Below are positions 35,302-44,547 of a DNA stretch of 64,000 nt, piece by piece (positions within the stretch are counted from its first letter, which is position 1; every line of letters begins with the position of its first letter). A program made the translations under genes and the position numbers. Origin of the DNA: Paenibacillus sonchi (GTDB lineage: Bacteria; Bacillota; Bacilli; Paenibacillales; Paenibacillaceae); NCBI RefSeq assembly GCF_016772475.1, contig NZ_CP068595.1, positions 682,001 to 746,000 of the forward strand. Direction: 5' to 3'. The notes under the pieces were generated by a model. It worked only from the letters and a program-made list of their open reading frames with translations. It ran no database searches and was not told the DNA's origin.

Positions 35302-36180
35302 TTAGAATGCCGGAATGATCGAGCCTTGGTATTCTTTTTCAATAAAGGCTTTGGCTTCCGGGGAAGTCAGAGCTGCAGCCAGCTTCTGAATGGCATCGGA
35401 GTCCTTGTTGTCAGGACGCGCTACCAGCAGATTGGCGTAAGGAGAATCGGTTCCTTCGATGAACAGAGCGTCCTTGGTTGGAACCAGCTTCGCTTCCAGG
35501 GCATAGTTGGTGTTGATCAGAGCAAGATCTACTTCATCCAGCTGGCGGGGCAGCATAGCGGCTTCAAGCTCTACAATTTTGAGATTCTTCGGATTCTCCG
35601 TGATATCGGCTGTAGTTGAGGTAATATTCGTATCGTCCTTCAGCTTAATCAGGCCATTTTTGGCCAGGAGGATCAGCGCGCGGCCGCCGTTGGTGGCATC
35701 GTTCGGAATCGCTACTTTTGCACCGTCAGCCAGCTCGCCGATCGATTTAATTTTTTTGGAGTAAGCACCGAAAGGTTCTACGTGAACCGCTGTTACGGAT
35801 ACGAGGTCCGTGCCGTTTTGCTTATTCTGATCATCCAGATAAGGCTTGTGCTGGAAGAAGTTCGCATCCAGTTCATTCTCGGCCAGCTGCGTATTCGGCA
35901 GAATGTAGTCGGTAAATTCCTTGATTTCCAGCTTGATGCCCTGTTTCTCCAGAAGCGGAGCAATGGCCTTCAGAATTTCTGCATGCGGTTTTGGCGATGC
36001 GCCAACCACCAGGGTTACCGGTTCTGCAGCAGGTTCAGTTGCGGGTTCTGCGGAAGCATCCGCAGCCGGAGCGTTCGTAGCCGCAGAATTTGCAGCATTA
36101 TTAGTTTTATTGTTGTTGCCGCAAGCTGCCAGCACCAATACCAAGGTCAAACTGAAGAATGTGAGCAATACTTTTTTCAT
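35302..36180 (-). CDS. metQ: Methionine ABC transporter substrate-binding lipoprotein
   Basis: A 292-residue NlpA/MetQ lipoprotein. The signal peptide ends in the lipobox LAAC (Cys20), followed by an Asn/Ala-rich linker (about 21-55). The binding domain begins VTLVVGASPKPHAEILKAI and contains NTQLAENELDANFFQHKPYL, PNDATNGGRALILL and LINTNYAL, all typical of the family. GGAGGGG precedes the ATG. Last gene of metN-metI-metQ, under a SAM riboswitch. Confidence 0.94.
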   Translation of the reverse strand: MKKVLLTFFSLTLVLVLAACGNNNKTNNAANSAATNAPAADASAEPATEPAAEPVTLVVGASPKPHAEILKAIAPLLEKQGIKLEIKEFTDYILPNTQLAENELDANFFQHKPYLDDQNKQNGTDLVSVTAVHVEPFGAYSKKIKSIGELADGAKVAIPNDATNGGRALILLAKNGLIKLKDDTNITSTTADITENPKNLKIVELEAAMLPRQLDEVDLALINTNYALEAKLVPTKDALFIEGTDSPYANLLVARPDNKDSDAIQKLAAALTSPEAKAFIEKEYQGSIIPAF

Positions 36181-36238
36181 TTGTAAATCCCCTCCATCTC
36201 ATTATTTTTGTATGAATAAGGCTCTATAGGAAACTGCC

Positions 36239-36907
36239 TTATTTCCGGGTAAAATGTTGTACCAGCCGGTCGCCGGCCATTTGCAGCAGCTGCACCAGAA
36301 TAACCATCAGTGCCACGGAGGTAATCATAACTTCCTTCTCGTAACGGTAATAGCCGTAACGGATAGCCAGGTCCCCCAGGCCCCCGCCGCCGATCATTCC
36401 AGACATCGCTGTGTAAGAGACCAAGGTAACAATCGTAATCGTCACTCCGGCCAGCAGGCCCGGACGGGCCTCGGGCAGAAGCACACGCCAAACGATTTGG
36501 CCTGTGGAGGCTCCCATTCCCTGCGCCGCTTCGATCACACCCCGGTCAACCTCGCGCAGTGCCGTCTCCACCAGTCTGGCAAAAAACGGAGCCGCGCCGA
36601 TCACCAGCGCCGGAATCGTCCCCAATACGCCAATTGAAGTCCCCATAATGGACTTGCTTAGAGGAATCAAGGCGACCATCAGGATGATAAAAGGCACAGA
36701 CCGCAGAATATTTACAACAAATGATAATACCGAGTAAATCGACCTGATTAAGACGTGATTTGATCTGCCCCATAAATATAACACAATTCCGAGTGGTAAA
36801 CCAAGAATAATTGTGAAAATTCCGGAATAAGCCAACATTCGGAGGGTAGCTATACCCGCATCGAGCATTTCTTCCCAGTTAATCTCGTTAAAGTTCAAGC
36901 CGCCCAT
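36239..36907 (-). CDS. metI: Methionine ABC transporter permease
   Basis: A 222-residue permease (called MetP in B. subtilis) with about five helices. The coupling-loop motif is ETALREVDRGVIEAAQGMGA (EAA-type loop), and NILRSVPFIILMVALIPLSK is a family hallmark. The ATG overlaps the metN stop (TGATG), so the two are translationally coupled. Confidence 0.93.
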   Translation of the reverse strand: MGGLNFNEINWEEMLDAGIATLRMLAYSGIFTIILGLPLGIVLYLWGRSNHVLIRSIYSVLSFVVNILRSVPFIILMVALIPLSKSIMGTSIGVLGTIPALVIGAAPFFARLVETALREVDRGVIEAAQGMGASTGQIVWRVLLPEARPGLLAGVTITIVTLVSYTAMSGMIGGGGLGDLAIRYGYYRYEKEVMITSVALMVILVQLLQMAGDRLVQHFTRK

Positions 36908-37923
36908 CAGGCAAACACCTCCACATCAAGACCTTGTGCCGCCAGTTCGGCAAGGGTCGCCTCGACGGCTTGCGCGCTTCCTTCAAAGCGAACAAGCAAT
37001 TGGCCGTAAGGCACTTCTTTGATCGTTGAAATCGTCCCCTGGAGGATGGCAAAGTCTACACCTGTTCCACGAACCACATGGGATAGGGTAGATTCATATG
37101 TCTTTTGTCCAAGAAAAGTGATTTTGACGGATTTGCTGTACTTATCATGCACTGCCTCCAGTGCAACACGGAGCGGCCCTTCATGCTGGTTCTCACTGCG
37201 GATGAAATCCTTCGTCACTTCATGTTGGGGCTTCAGGAATACATCTGCCACTTCCCCCTGCTCCACAATTCCCCCGCCATGGATCACCGCTACCCGGTCG
37301 CAAATGCTCTGAATCACATGCATTTCGTGGGTAATGAGCACAATGGTCAGATGAAACTTCCGGTTAATGTCCAGCAGCAGCCGGAGAATGGAGTCGGTTG
37401 TCTGCGGGTCCAGCGCCGAGGTGGCTTCATCGCAGAGCAGCACATCGGGGTCGCTGGCCAGCGCCCGCGCTACACCGACACGCTGCTTTTGACCGCCGGA
37501 GAGCTGCGCCGGATATTTGCGGCTGTGCTCTTCCAGTCCTACAAGCGCGAGCAGTTCCAGCACCTTGCGTTCAATCTGCGCCTTCGGCGTACCAGCCAGG
37601 CGGAGCGGAAAAGCAATGTTGTCGTATACCGTCGCAGAAGACAGCAGATTAAAATGCTGAAAGATCATGCCGATCTTGCGCCGCTGTTCCTGCAGCTGTC
37701 CCTGGCTCAGTGAGGTTAATTCCACTCCATCCACCCAAACTTCGCCTTCCGTAGGGCGTTCCAGCAGATTGATGCAGCGGATCAGTGTGCTTTTGCCGGC
37801 GCCGGAGTGGCCGATCACCCCAAAAATCTCACCCTTTTTAATCGACAGGTTAAGACCCGAAAGCGCCATTGCAGCTTTGCTGCCTTTTCCATATACCTTG
37901 GTCAAACCTTTCAGCTCTATCAA
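36907..37923 (-). CDS. metN: Methionine ABC transporter ATP-binding protein
   Basis: A 338-residue ATPase. Walker A is GHSGAGKST, the ABC signature is LSGGQKQRVG, Walker B is VLLCDEATSALD, and the switch histidine is in VLITHEM. The C-terminal NIL domain (about 255-338) binds methionine in homologues and gives feedback inhibition. The TTG start at 37923 has GGGGGAGG upstream. First gene of the operon. Confidence 0.95.
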   Translation of the reverse strand: MIELKGLTKVYGKGSKAAMALSGLNLSIKKGEIFGVIGHSGAGKSTLIRCINLLERPTEGEVWVDGVELTSLSQGQLQEQRRKIGMIFQHFNLLSSATVYDNIAFPLRLAGTPKAQIERKVLELLALVGLEEHSRKYPAQLSGGQKQRVGVARALASDPDVLLCDEATSALDPQTTDSILRLLLDINRKFHLTIVLITHEMHVIQSICDRVAVIHGGGIVEQGEVADVFLKPQHEVTKDFIRSENQHEGPLRVALEAVHDKYSKSVKITFLGQKTYESTLSHVVRGTGVDFAILQGTISTIKEVPYGQLLVRFEGSAQAVEATLAELAAQGLDVEVFA

Positions 37924-37960
37924 ACTAGTAATCCTCCCCCAAGTAACCCTTATAAAAACT

Positions 37961-38162
37961 AAAAAACCTCCTACGATCGATTGCAGATCGCAAGAGGCCC
38001 CGTGATTGTATTAACCCTGCCTTCTCATCTGCCAACGACCGTAACCTGCACGGCATTGTAGGAATTAGCACCATGACATTTGTACAGAATACCATGTGAC
38101 GCATTCCATACAAATCGGTTGCCGGGCTTCATCGGGCCTATCCCTCCGCCGCTCTCGATAAG
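37961..38162 (-). promoter_or_regulatory. SAM-I riboswitch (S-box) of metNPQ with terminator
   Basis: The minus-strand leader begins CTTATCGAGAGCGG (from 38162), with the conserved GGAGGGA, GGCCC-ATGAA-CC-GGCAACC and GGTGCTAATTCC elements. The aptamer closes with AGATGAGAAG near 38021. The terminator stem CCTC..GAGG (37967-37997) is followed by six U. With SAM bound, transcription stops before metN; with low SAM it continues. Confidence 0.93.
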
Positions 38163-38214
38163 AGTTGATTATGAAGTTAGCTGCCGAAGCATGTAAGATG
38201 CTAATGCAAGCTCA

Positions 38215-38243
38215 AGTATAGTAATTTTCAGGTTTTTTGTCAA
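38215..38243 (-). promoter_or_regulatory. Sigma-A promoter of the metNPQ leader
   Basis: A perfect TTGACA (38243-38238) and TATACT (38220-38215) on the minus strand with a 17-bp spacer, about 50 bp before the S-box. Confidence 0.8.
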
Positions 38244-38253
38244 AGGGAACTTT

Positions 38254-39000
38254 TTACTGAGAATGATGGGCTCTCTTAAGGTTTGCCGCGATTTTGCCCT
38301 TGTGCCACTGCTCATTGCTGTACCTGAAGGAAGCTGCCAAGGATTTGCAGACCATTTCCAGGCTCTGCTTCAGATCCTCCAGATGACTGTCCAGATCCTC
38401 CAGATGAATTTTGTCATGGAGACCCTGATGCCGCTGCCACAGATCATCCTGCATTTCGGCGTTCATGTAATGAATCTCGGCATTGCGGCGTTTGCGCAGA
38501 TTTTCGAGCGGTTCACGGTAGGCGTTTTTGATCGTCTCCAGTTCCCCGGCGAGGGCTGTATGCTTCTCATGCAGCTGAAACTGGCGCAGTACAGTGAAAT
38601 AGGAGAAATGGACTTTGACTTTGCTGGTATTCAGGTCATACAGACTGTTAAGAACCGTACCCAGCTTGTCCAGCAGTGAGAATACACGGATGAAGCCATT
38701 TTTATAAAAATAAACATAACGCGCATATTCCCCCTGCTCCTTAGGAGACATATCATCCATATAACCCGCTACAACGGATTTGCGGAAAAAAGCAGCCGCG
38801 AACCAGCTTTGCTCCAGCTCGTCCAAGGAAGAGATCAGCCCGCGCGTCCAGATTTCCAGCTTGCGGGATTCATGATCCGGGTCTTCATGGGTGTTCATCT
38901 CCCTGCGCAGCATGGATGCCGCCTTCGCCATATTGTCCATGGCTTCAGCCAGCACACCACTGTTCTCGCGGGGCGGTTCTCCGAGTAATATCCGCAGCAT
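38254..39000 (-). CDS. Cthe_2314-type HEPN-domain protein
   Basis: A 248-residue, mostly helical soluble protein that I recognise as resembling the Cthe_2314 HEPN family. HEPN domains often bind or cut RNA through an R-x4-6-H motif, and RKRRNAEIHYMNAEM (about residue 170) contains R-x4-H. The N-terminal half is rich in charged helices (DELEQSWFAAAFFRKSVVAG). Its gene ends the ubiD-side cluster, 12 bp after the UbiD stop on the same strand. No partner antitoxin gene is obvious, so toxin function is not claimed. Confidence 0.6.
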   Translation of the reverse strand: MLRILLGEPPRENSGVLAEAMDNMAKAASMLRREMNTHEDPDHESRKLEIWTRGLISSLDELEQSWFAAAFFRKSVVAGYMDDMSPKEQGEYARYVYFYKNGFIRVFSLLDKLGTVLNSLYDLNTSKVKVHFSYFTVLRQFQLHEKHTALAGELETIKNAYREPLENLRKRRNAEIHYMNAEMQDDLWQRHQGLHDKIHLEDLDSHLEDLKQSLEMVCKSLAASFRYSNEQWHKGKIAANLKRAHHSQ

Positions 39001-39012
39001 CCTGCATCCTCC

Positions 39013-40782
39013 TCAGTGTGGGAAATAGCTGTTCCAGTTGCGGTCGACCCGCTGGACAATATCCTCGCGCGGAACCAGTTCCTCGGGGTAATCCCGCTTC
39101 ATCCGGGCATCGATCACAAGGGGCAGCTTATAGCCGATATGATGGCTTTTGATCTCGTATTCGGCGTAGATATCACTGGCCGGATCGAACCTCGTGAACA
39201 CCGTCCACAGGAATGAAGTTTGCGTGCGCACCGTATCCGGGGCATTATCCACTACAAACACCAGCGGCCAGGCTGTTTCCTGTGCACGCAGAGCTGCGAT
39301 TAGCCGGGAAGGAAGCTCAGGATCTTCTTCATAGGATGCACCGGAAACAGCCAAACATCCCCGGCAGTAAGGAATTGCCTCATTAATACCCGGGAGAAGA
39401 CCTTCCGTGTAAGCAGAAGGCAGCTCACGCACCGGATTTCCCACGCCCAGCATGATGGCCTTGCTGCCATGGTTCATCGCATTGGGCGAATGGTCCTGCT
39501 CGTCCGGGGCGGCATTTCCGTACACCAGGAAATCCGAGGCGGGATTGAAGCGCTCCAGCACACTTTCCAGCAGCTTAGGGAACTCTGCCAGCTCCACGGG
39601 TTCATTGGTCAGCAGCAGAAATTTGGTCAGTGACAGCTGGCCTTCCCCCAGGATGCGGTAGGCTGACACCACCGCTTCTCTGGGATAACTCTCCCTTACT
39701 ACGGCAGACACCAGTGAGTGAGGGCCGCATTCGGCGTATTCCCACAACGCTTTGACGGAAGGCATCAAAAGCGGGTATACGGGGGCCAGCAGCCGCTGTA
39801 TGTATTCCCTGAGATAATAATCCTCCTGGCGCGGCTTGCCGATGATCGTTGCCGGGTAGATAGCATCCTTGCGGTGCCAGATACGCTGCACATGCATCAC
39901 AGGGAAATGGCGGGGTGTGGAATAAAATCCATAGTGATCCCCGAACGGTCCTTCCATCCGCCGCTCATGGGGGGCAATCAGTCCCCGGATGGCAAATTCC
40001 GCTTCAGCGGGAATCCGGTGCCCGCCCATCGGGTCCTTGACCATCTGCAGCTTGCCGCCCAGCACAAGCGATGCCAGCAGCAGCTCCGGCAGACGTTCCT
40101 GCACAGGAGCTGCTGCAGCGGCTATCAGTGCCGGAGGCCCGCCGAGAAAAACGGACACGGGCAGCGGCTCGCCGAGCTGCTCCGCCTCCCGGTGATGAAA
40201 GCCGCCTCCCTTATGCTTCTGCCAATAGACCCCCGCTTTGCTGTCATCATATATCTGAACACGGTATATTCCAAGATTATGGTTCTGCGGATGAGTGATG
40301 CTCTCGGTATAGACCAGCGGCAAGGTCAGAGAAGGTCCCCCTTCCTCCTGCCAGCCGGTGATGCGCGGCAGTTCCTTCAGCGGCTCGGTGCTGCGGCAGA
40401 CCCCAAGCACAGGCGCTTCTCCCTGCGGCACATTCCGGGTCCCGACCTTAAGCAGGTCCAGCAGCAGCCGTTTCTCCTTCCAGAGCCCGGATGCTGTTGG
40501 CGGCAGCACTGTTTCCATGGCGCCCATGAGGGTCTTCACCAGCTGCTCGGGGCGGGTCCCGAAGGCCTGGTTGGCCCGGCGCACCGTTCCGAACAGATTC
40601 GTCGCTACCGGAAACGGCGTGTCTTTTACATTTGTGAAGAGCAGAGCCGGCCCCTCCTCCCGTACCACACGCCGATGAATCTCCGCAAGCTCCAAATAAG
40701 GGTCCACCGGAGCATCAATTACGGCAAGATCCTTATCCTTGCGGAGCTGTTCAATCCATTGACGCAAATTACCATATCCCAA
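39013..40782 (-). CDS. UbiD-family decarboxylase, probable MqnL
   Basis: A 589-residue UbiD-type decarboxylase; the family uses prenylated FMN to remove aromatic or conjugated carboxyl groups. Segments include GIYRVQIYDDSKAGVYWQKH, FLGGPPALIAAAA, AEAEFAIRGLIAPHERRMEG with EGPFGDHYGFYS (the conserved acid/base region), and a late DARMKRDYPEE. With mqnE 8 kb away, a role as the futalosine-pathway decarboxylase of 1,4-dihydroxy-6-naphthoate (MqnL) is likely, but this is inferred from context. A G6 run at 39968-39973 is intact. Confidence 0.82.
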   Translation of the reverse strand: MGYGNLRQWIEQLRKDKDLAVIDAPVDPYLELAEIHRRVVREEGPALLFTNVKDTPFPVATNLFGTVRRANQAFGTRPEQLVKTLMGAMETVLPPTASGLWKEKRLLLDLLKVGTRNVPQGEAPVLGVCRSTEPLKELPRITGWQEEGGPSLTLPLVYTESITHPQNHNLGIYRVQIYDDSKAGVYWQKHKGGGFHHREAEQLGEPLPVSVFLGGPPALIAAAAAPVQERLPELLLASLVLGGKLQMVKDPMGGHRIPAEAEFAIRGLIAPHERRMEGPFGDHYGFYSTPRHFPVMHVQRIWHRKDAIYPATIIGKPRQEDYYLREYIQRLLAPVYPLLMPSVKALWEYAECGPHSLVSAVVRESYPREAVVSAYRILGEGQLSLTKFLLLTNEPVELAEFPKLLESVLERFNPASDFLVYGNAAPDEQDHSPNAMNHGSKAIMLGVGNPVRELPSAYTEGLLPGINEAIPYCRGCLAVSGASYEEDPELPSRLIAALRAQETAWPLVFVVDNAPDTVRTQTSFLWTVFTRFDPASDIYAEYEIKSHHIGYKLPLVIDARMKRDYPEELVPREDIVQRVDRNWNSYFPH

Positions 40783-40835
40783 TCTCGTTCCTCCTCAAAC
40801 AGGGCACTATCCCACAAAAGTTTGATGAGCGCAGA

Positions 40836-41756
40836 CTATTTATTCGCTCTTTCCAGCTGCCATACGCGCACACTCATATAACACAGAACACCGAAAAGCC
40901 CGGCGATCAGGAGAATATGCGCCAGTGCGGCAAATATGTACAGCCTTTCGTTATATAGGGTATGAACAACAGCCGCACCGCTGAGTACTTGAAGCAGACA
41001 CAGCACAACTGCTGCAATGCCAAGGGCTCTCAGCTCAGGCTGCGCTTTATGTTTCCAGAAGGCCAGATGTCCAAGGCACGCAACCAGGAGAAACAGCAGC
41101 GCCGCCGCAACCCTGTGCGTAAAAACAATGGTTACTCCGCCTGACAGCTCAGGGAACCACTCCCCGTTACAGAGCGGCCACCCGGAGCAGCCTCCCTGGG
41201 AGTCTGTATGGCTGACATACGCCCCAATATAAACCACTATATAAGAATATAACGCAGCCGCCCACGTTAAGTTGCGGAAGCCCCTGCTGACCCGCCGGCC
41301 CGCCACAGGAGGATCATCCCCCCATGCATGTCTGCGTTTCGTCCCCAGGGCAAGCATCAGCGAACTGGCGAAAGCGATCAGCGAAAAGCCCATATGCAGC
41401 GCCATCACCGCAGCCGACTGTGGCCGGATCACCGCAAGTGCCCCCATCCCTCCCTGTACTACCACAAATAAAAGCGTCAGCAGGGCGAACACCTGCAGAT
41501 CTCTCCGCTCACGGGCATAACGCCAAAAGGCAAACATTGAAGCAAGGGACAGCAGACCGGCAAGACCGCTAAACAGACGATGGGTGTACTCAATGAGGGA
41601 GCCTATCGTATAGGCAGGAACAAGCTTTCCGTGACACAGCGGCCATTCATTGCCGCACTCCAGCCCGGAACCTGTTTTGGTGACCACGGCTCCGCCGAGC
41701 AGAGCCATAAACATAATTAGACAAGTGATGTAGCTGAGCCATTTCAATTGATTCAT
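40836..41756 (-). CDS. ctaA: Heme A synthase
   Basis: A 306-residue membrane monooxygenase that oxidises the C8 methyl of heme O to make heme A for cytochrome aa3 oxidase. It has eight helices in two repeats. The first loop carries the Bacillus-type cysteine pair (ECGNEWPLC) and histidines in EYTHRLFSG. The second repeat has the matching pair GGCSGWPLC and FTHRVAAALLF. The frame is open to 41867; ATG 41756 matches the family start (MNQLKWLSYI). Its partner ctaB is 14 kb away. Confidence 0.93.
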   Translation of the reverse strand: MNQLKWLSYITCLIMFMALLGGAVVTKTGSGLECGNEWPLCHGKLVPAYTIGSLIEYTHRLFSGLAGLLSLASMFAFWRYARERRDLQVFALLTLLFVVVQGGMGALAVIRPQSAAVMALHMGFSLIAFASSLMLALGTKRRHAWGDDPPVAGRRVSRGFRNLTWAAALYSYIVVYIGAYVSHTDSQGGCSGWPLCNGEWFPELSGGVTIVFTHRVAAALLFLLVACLGHLAFWKHKAQPELRALGIAAVVLCLLQVLSGAAVVHTLYNERLYIFAALAHILLIAGLFGVLCYMSVRVWQLERANK

Positions 41757-41882
41757 CGTCAATGAGATCACCCGCAATTTTATAGGAATGAATGGGAAAT
41801 AGTGCTTGGTTGAAAGCCTTTGCAGCGCCCGGTTTAGAAAAACACCGCTTCTGCTCGGGTAGGGCAAAGCGGTGCAATGTGA

Positions 41883-42227
41883 TTACTTGTGTATGGTCAG
41901 ATAAACTTCGAGCGCTCTGTCCAGAAATCCCTCGATCTCCTCACGGGATTTGCGCAGCTTGTTCACGAACCTTACGAGCTCGCGGCCATCGCTATACGCA
42001 ACAAAGCTGGGAATGCCGAGAATATTCTGTTCCTGGCTGACATCGCCTACAGCGTCAACATCCACTTCAACCAGTGTGAGGCGTTCATTATATTTCTGCT
42101 CCACATCAGGCATGAACGGATCAATGAACTTGCAGTCGGAGCACCAGTCGGCTTTGAACACGGCCACGGTCAGACGGGGCGATTGAATCGCCACCTGAAA
42201 TTCCGCAGGCGAAGTAATTTTATCCAT
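41883..42227 (-). CDS. Thioredoxin-like protein (YdbP type)
   Basis: A 114-residue thioredoxin-fold protein. The redox site is WCSDC (Cys29, Cys32) in FKADWCSDCKFIDPFMP, and the cis-Pro loop is ILGIPSFVAY. The Ser-Asp between the cysteines differs from TrxA's Gly-Pro and should shift its redox potential. Cytosolic, without a signal peptide. It resembles B. subtilis YdbP; the partner is unknown. Confidence 0.85.
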   Translation of the reverse strand: MDKITSPAEFQVAIQSPRLTVAVFKADWCSDCKFIDPFMPDVEQKYNERLTLVEVDVDAVGDVSQEQNILGIPSFVAYSDGRELVRFVNKLRKSREEIEGFLDRALEVYLTIHK

Positions 42228-42345
42228 AAATTGAACAGTCCCTTCTGAATTAAGAGTAAGCTGTTTTGTTGGTTTTTCTTTAAGTGAATCAAATTGTCAG
42301 GAATAAGTCAAATAAAAAAGACAGAATAAGACAATGATCACAGAT

Positions 42346-43974
42346 TTATTGCTCAGAACGAACACGTTCAGGCTGCAGCTTCATGAGCGGACCCAGCAGC
42401 TTCTGCAGCGGCCGTGGATAACCGGCGATTTCCTGACGGCTCAGCACCCCCAGAACAATGAGCAGCACAAGGTAGACGATAACCACCGCCGCCCCTACAA
42501 CGAGGCAAGTGATCAGGAAGGCCAGGCGCGCAGGCATCATATGGGTAAGCAGCTGTCCCGCCTCGTTCAGTCCGTAGCCAATCCCTCCGGCGGCCAATAC
42601 GGCAACAGCGAAGCCGCCCCAGCGTTTGCCTAGGATCTCGAAAGGAACGATAGTCTTGAGCATTCTCAGGTTAAGCAGGGTAATCACAATGAAGCACAGC
42701 GCCGTGGCAGCAATAATGCCGTAAATACCGAACAAGCGGCTGAGCAGGAAGTTGGACCCGAATTTGACCAGCAGACCCGCCAGCACATAGTACATGGAAA
42801 TCCGCGCCTTTCCCATCCCAAGCAGAATGGAGTTGGTCGTCATCATCGTAATCTGGAAAATCGTCCCGAGGGTCAGCATGGCTACAATGCCGCTGCCGTC
42901 CAGGCTGCTGAACAGCAGGCCGTTCACGGAATACGCCGCTACAACGAGCGAAAGGACAATAGGCGTCCCCGTCAAAATCGAAATCCGCAGCGCCAGCGTG
43001 ATCTGCCGCTTCAGGTGCGCCTCTTCGCGTCTTGCATAAGCGGCGGAAATGACCGGAATCAGCGAGGTGCTGAGTGCGATGGACAGCACCGGCGGAATTC
43101 CGGCTACACTCTGCGCCCGGCTGCCGAAGATCCCCAGGGCCTGAGTAGCGGCTTCCCGCCCGATCTGCCCGCTGAGCAGCGGAACAATGAATGAGGTATC
43201 AATGAAGTTCACGACCGGAACCGTAACGGAAGAGAGTACAATCGGTATGGACAGCTTAAAGATATCCTTATAGATTTTCAGCAGCGGAATCCGGGTTTGA
43301 CTGGAATCGTACAGGGCTTTCTGCTCCTCGCTGCGGCGGAGCTTCACCGCATAATACAGCATCACGCCAAAAGCCCCGATGCTGCCAAGCACGCTGCCGA
43401 AGGAGGCGCCGGCAGCCATCCAGGTATTGCTGTAGCCCTGGCGCAGCAGAATAAAGGCAAGCAGGATCGCCGTGGATACCCGGGCAATCTGCTCAATGAT
43501 CTGTGAGATGCCGCCAGCCATCATATTGTTGCGTCCCTGGAAATAACCGCGCATCATCGCGATCATCGGAAAGAGCAGCAGCGCCGGGGCAATCGCCCGG
43601 ATCGCCAGCGTGCTCTCAGGCACCTTGCTATACTCTGCATAGTAGGGAGCCGCTATGTACAGGATTGTACTCATCAGCACACCAACCACCGCAGCAAAAA
43701 TAAGCGCCGCGCGGTATACCTGCTGCGCCTCATGCGGCCGGTTCAGGGCATAACGCTCAGACACCATCTTGCTGAGCGTACTCGGAATACCTGCTGTAGC
43801 CAGCGGCAGCAGCATCAAATACACGTTGTTGGCCTGCGTAAATGATGCATTGCCGATATCATTGAATAAATGCTCCAGCGGCACCCGCTGGGCAAGACCA
43901 AGCACGCGGGCCACGAGCGCCGCCGCGGCCAGGATAAGCGTGCCTTTGACAAAAGACTCTTTCTTGGTGGACAA
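42346..43974 (-). CDS. MurJ-like lipid II flippase / polysaccharide exporter (YtgP type)
   Basis: A 542-residue membrane protein of the MOP superfamily with about 14 helices. The N-terminus KESFVKGTLILAAAALVARV is typical of the SpoVB/YtgP group, and MRGYFQGRNNMM is its conserved cytoplasmic loop. It resembles B. subtilis YtgP (MurJ), which flips lipid II. The related exporters SpoVB and YabM cannot be fully excluded. Location near two transpeptidase genes supports an envelope role. Confidence 0.82.
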   Translation of the reverse strand: MSTKKESFVKGTLILAAAALVARVLGLAQRVPLEHLFNDIGNASFTQANNVYLMLLPLATAGIPSTLSKMVSERYALNRPHEAQQVYRAALIFAAVVGVLMSTILYIAAPYYAEYSKVPESTLAIRAIAPALLLFPMIAMMRGYFQGRNNMMAGGISQIIEQIARVSTAILLAFILLRQGYSNTWMAAGASFGSVLGSIGAFGVMLYYAVKLRRSEEQKALYDSSQTRIPLLKIYKDIFKLSIPIVLSSVTVPVVNFIDTSFIVPLLSGQIGREAATQALGIFGSRAQSVAGIPPVLSIALSTSLIPVISAAYARREEAHLKRQITLALRISILTGTPIVLSLVVAAYSVNGLLFSSLDGSGIVAMLTLGTIFQITMMTTNSILLGMGKARISMYYVLAGLLVKFGSNFLLSRLFGIYGIIAATALCFIVITLLNLRMLKTIVPFEILGKRWGGFAVAVLAAGGIGYGLNEAGQLLTHMMPARLAFLITCLVVGAAVVIVYLVLLIVLGVLSRQEIAGYPRPLQKLLGPLMKLQPERVRSEQ

Positions 43975-44000
43975 ACTGTTTCGCCTTCTTCGCTGTTAAA

Positions 44001-44516
44001 TTAATACCGGCCAATCCAGATAAAGAAGAGGACGACCATGGCAATTTGCAGCACGATTTTGACGACCGTGCTGCTGAATAAGCCAAGCAGTGAGCCAAAG
44101 CTCACCTTCAAGGCTTTGCCGGGCTTGGAGCCGGCGATCAGCTCACCGGCAAATGCGCCGACAAAAGGGCCGATCAGCAGGCCAAACGCCGGGATAAGGA
44201 ACGGGCCCAGAATCAGGCCAATCGTGCTGCCGATCACCGAAGCGCGGGAGCCGCCGAACTTCTTGACGCCCCAGGCCCCGACCACATAATCCGCCACAAA
44301 CAGCACAACCACGATCAGCGTCTGAGTGATCCAGAATCCCGCACCAAACGGATCAAAGGAAAAGAACCAGCCGTATACGAAAAAGGCCAGATAAATCGCC
44401 AGTGCGCCCGGCAGTATGGGATACACTGCTCCGGCAAGCCCCACGGCGAACAAAGCAATAATCAGAACCCACCCCAGAATCGCCAATTCCTTCAACTCCC
44501 AAAGTTTTGATAGCAT
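44001..44516 (-). CDS. DUF456 family membrane protein
   Basis: A 171-residue membrane protein of the DUF456 family, with about five helices and conserved Gly/Pro-rich loops (GAVYPILPGAL, GPFLIPAFGLLIGPFVGAF). Its function is unknown. The frame is open to a TTG at 44540; ATG 44516 is preferred by comparison with YqgC-like proteins, but neither start has a clear ribosome site. It lies between the HAD gene and the murJ-like gene on the same strand. Confidence 0.75.
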   Translation of the reverse strand: MLSKLWELKELAILGWVLIIALFAVGLAGAVYPILPGALAIYLAFFVYGWFFSFDPFGAGFWITQTLIVVVLFVADYVVGAWGVKKFGGSRASVIGSTIGLILGPFLIPAFGLLIGPFVGAFAGELIAGSKPGKALKVSFGSLLGLFSSTVVKIVLQIAMVVLFFIWIGRY

Positions 44517-44547
44517 AAGCTGCTGCAATTCACTTCGCAAAAATCTG

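Noticed and set aside
38254..39000. Toxin of a HEPN/MNT toxin-antitoxin pair
   Set aside because: No MNT or other antitoxin gene is adjacent on either side.
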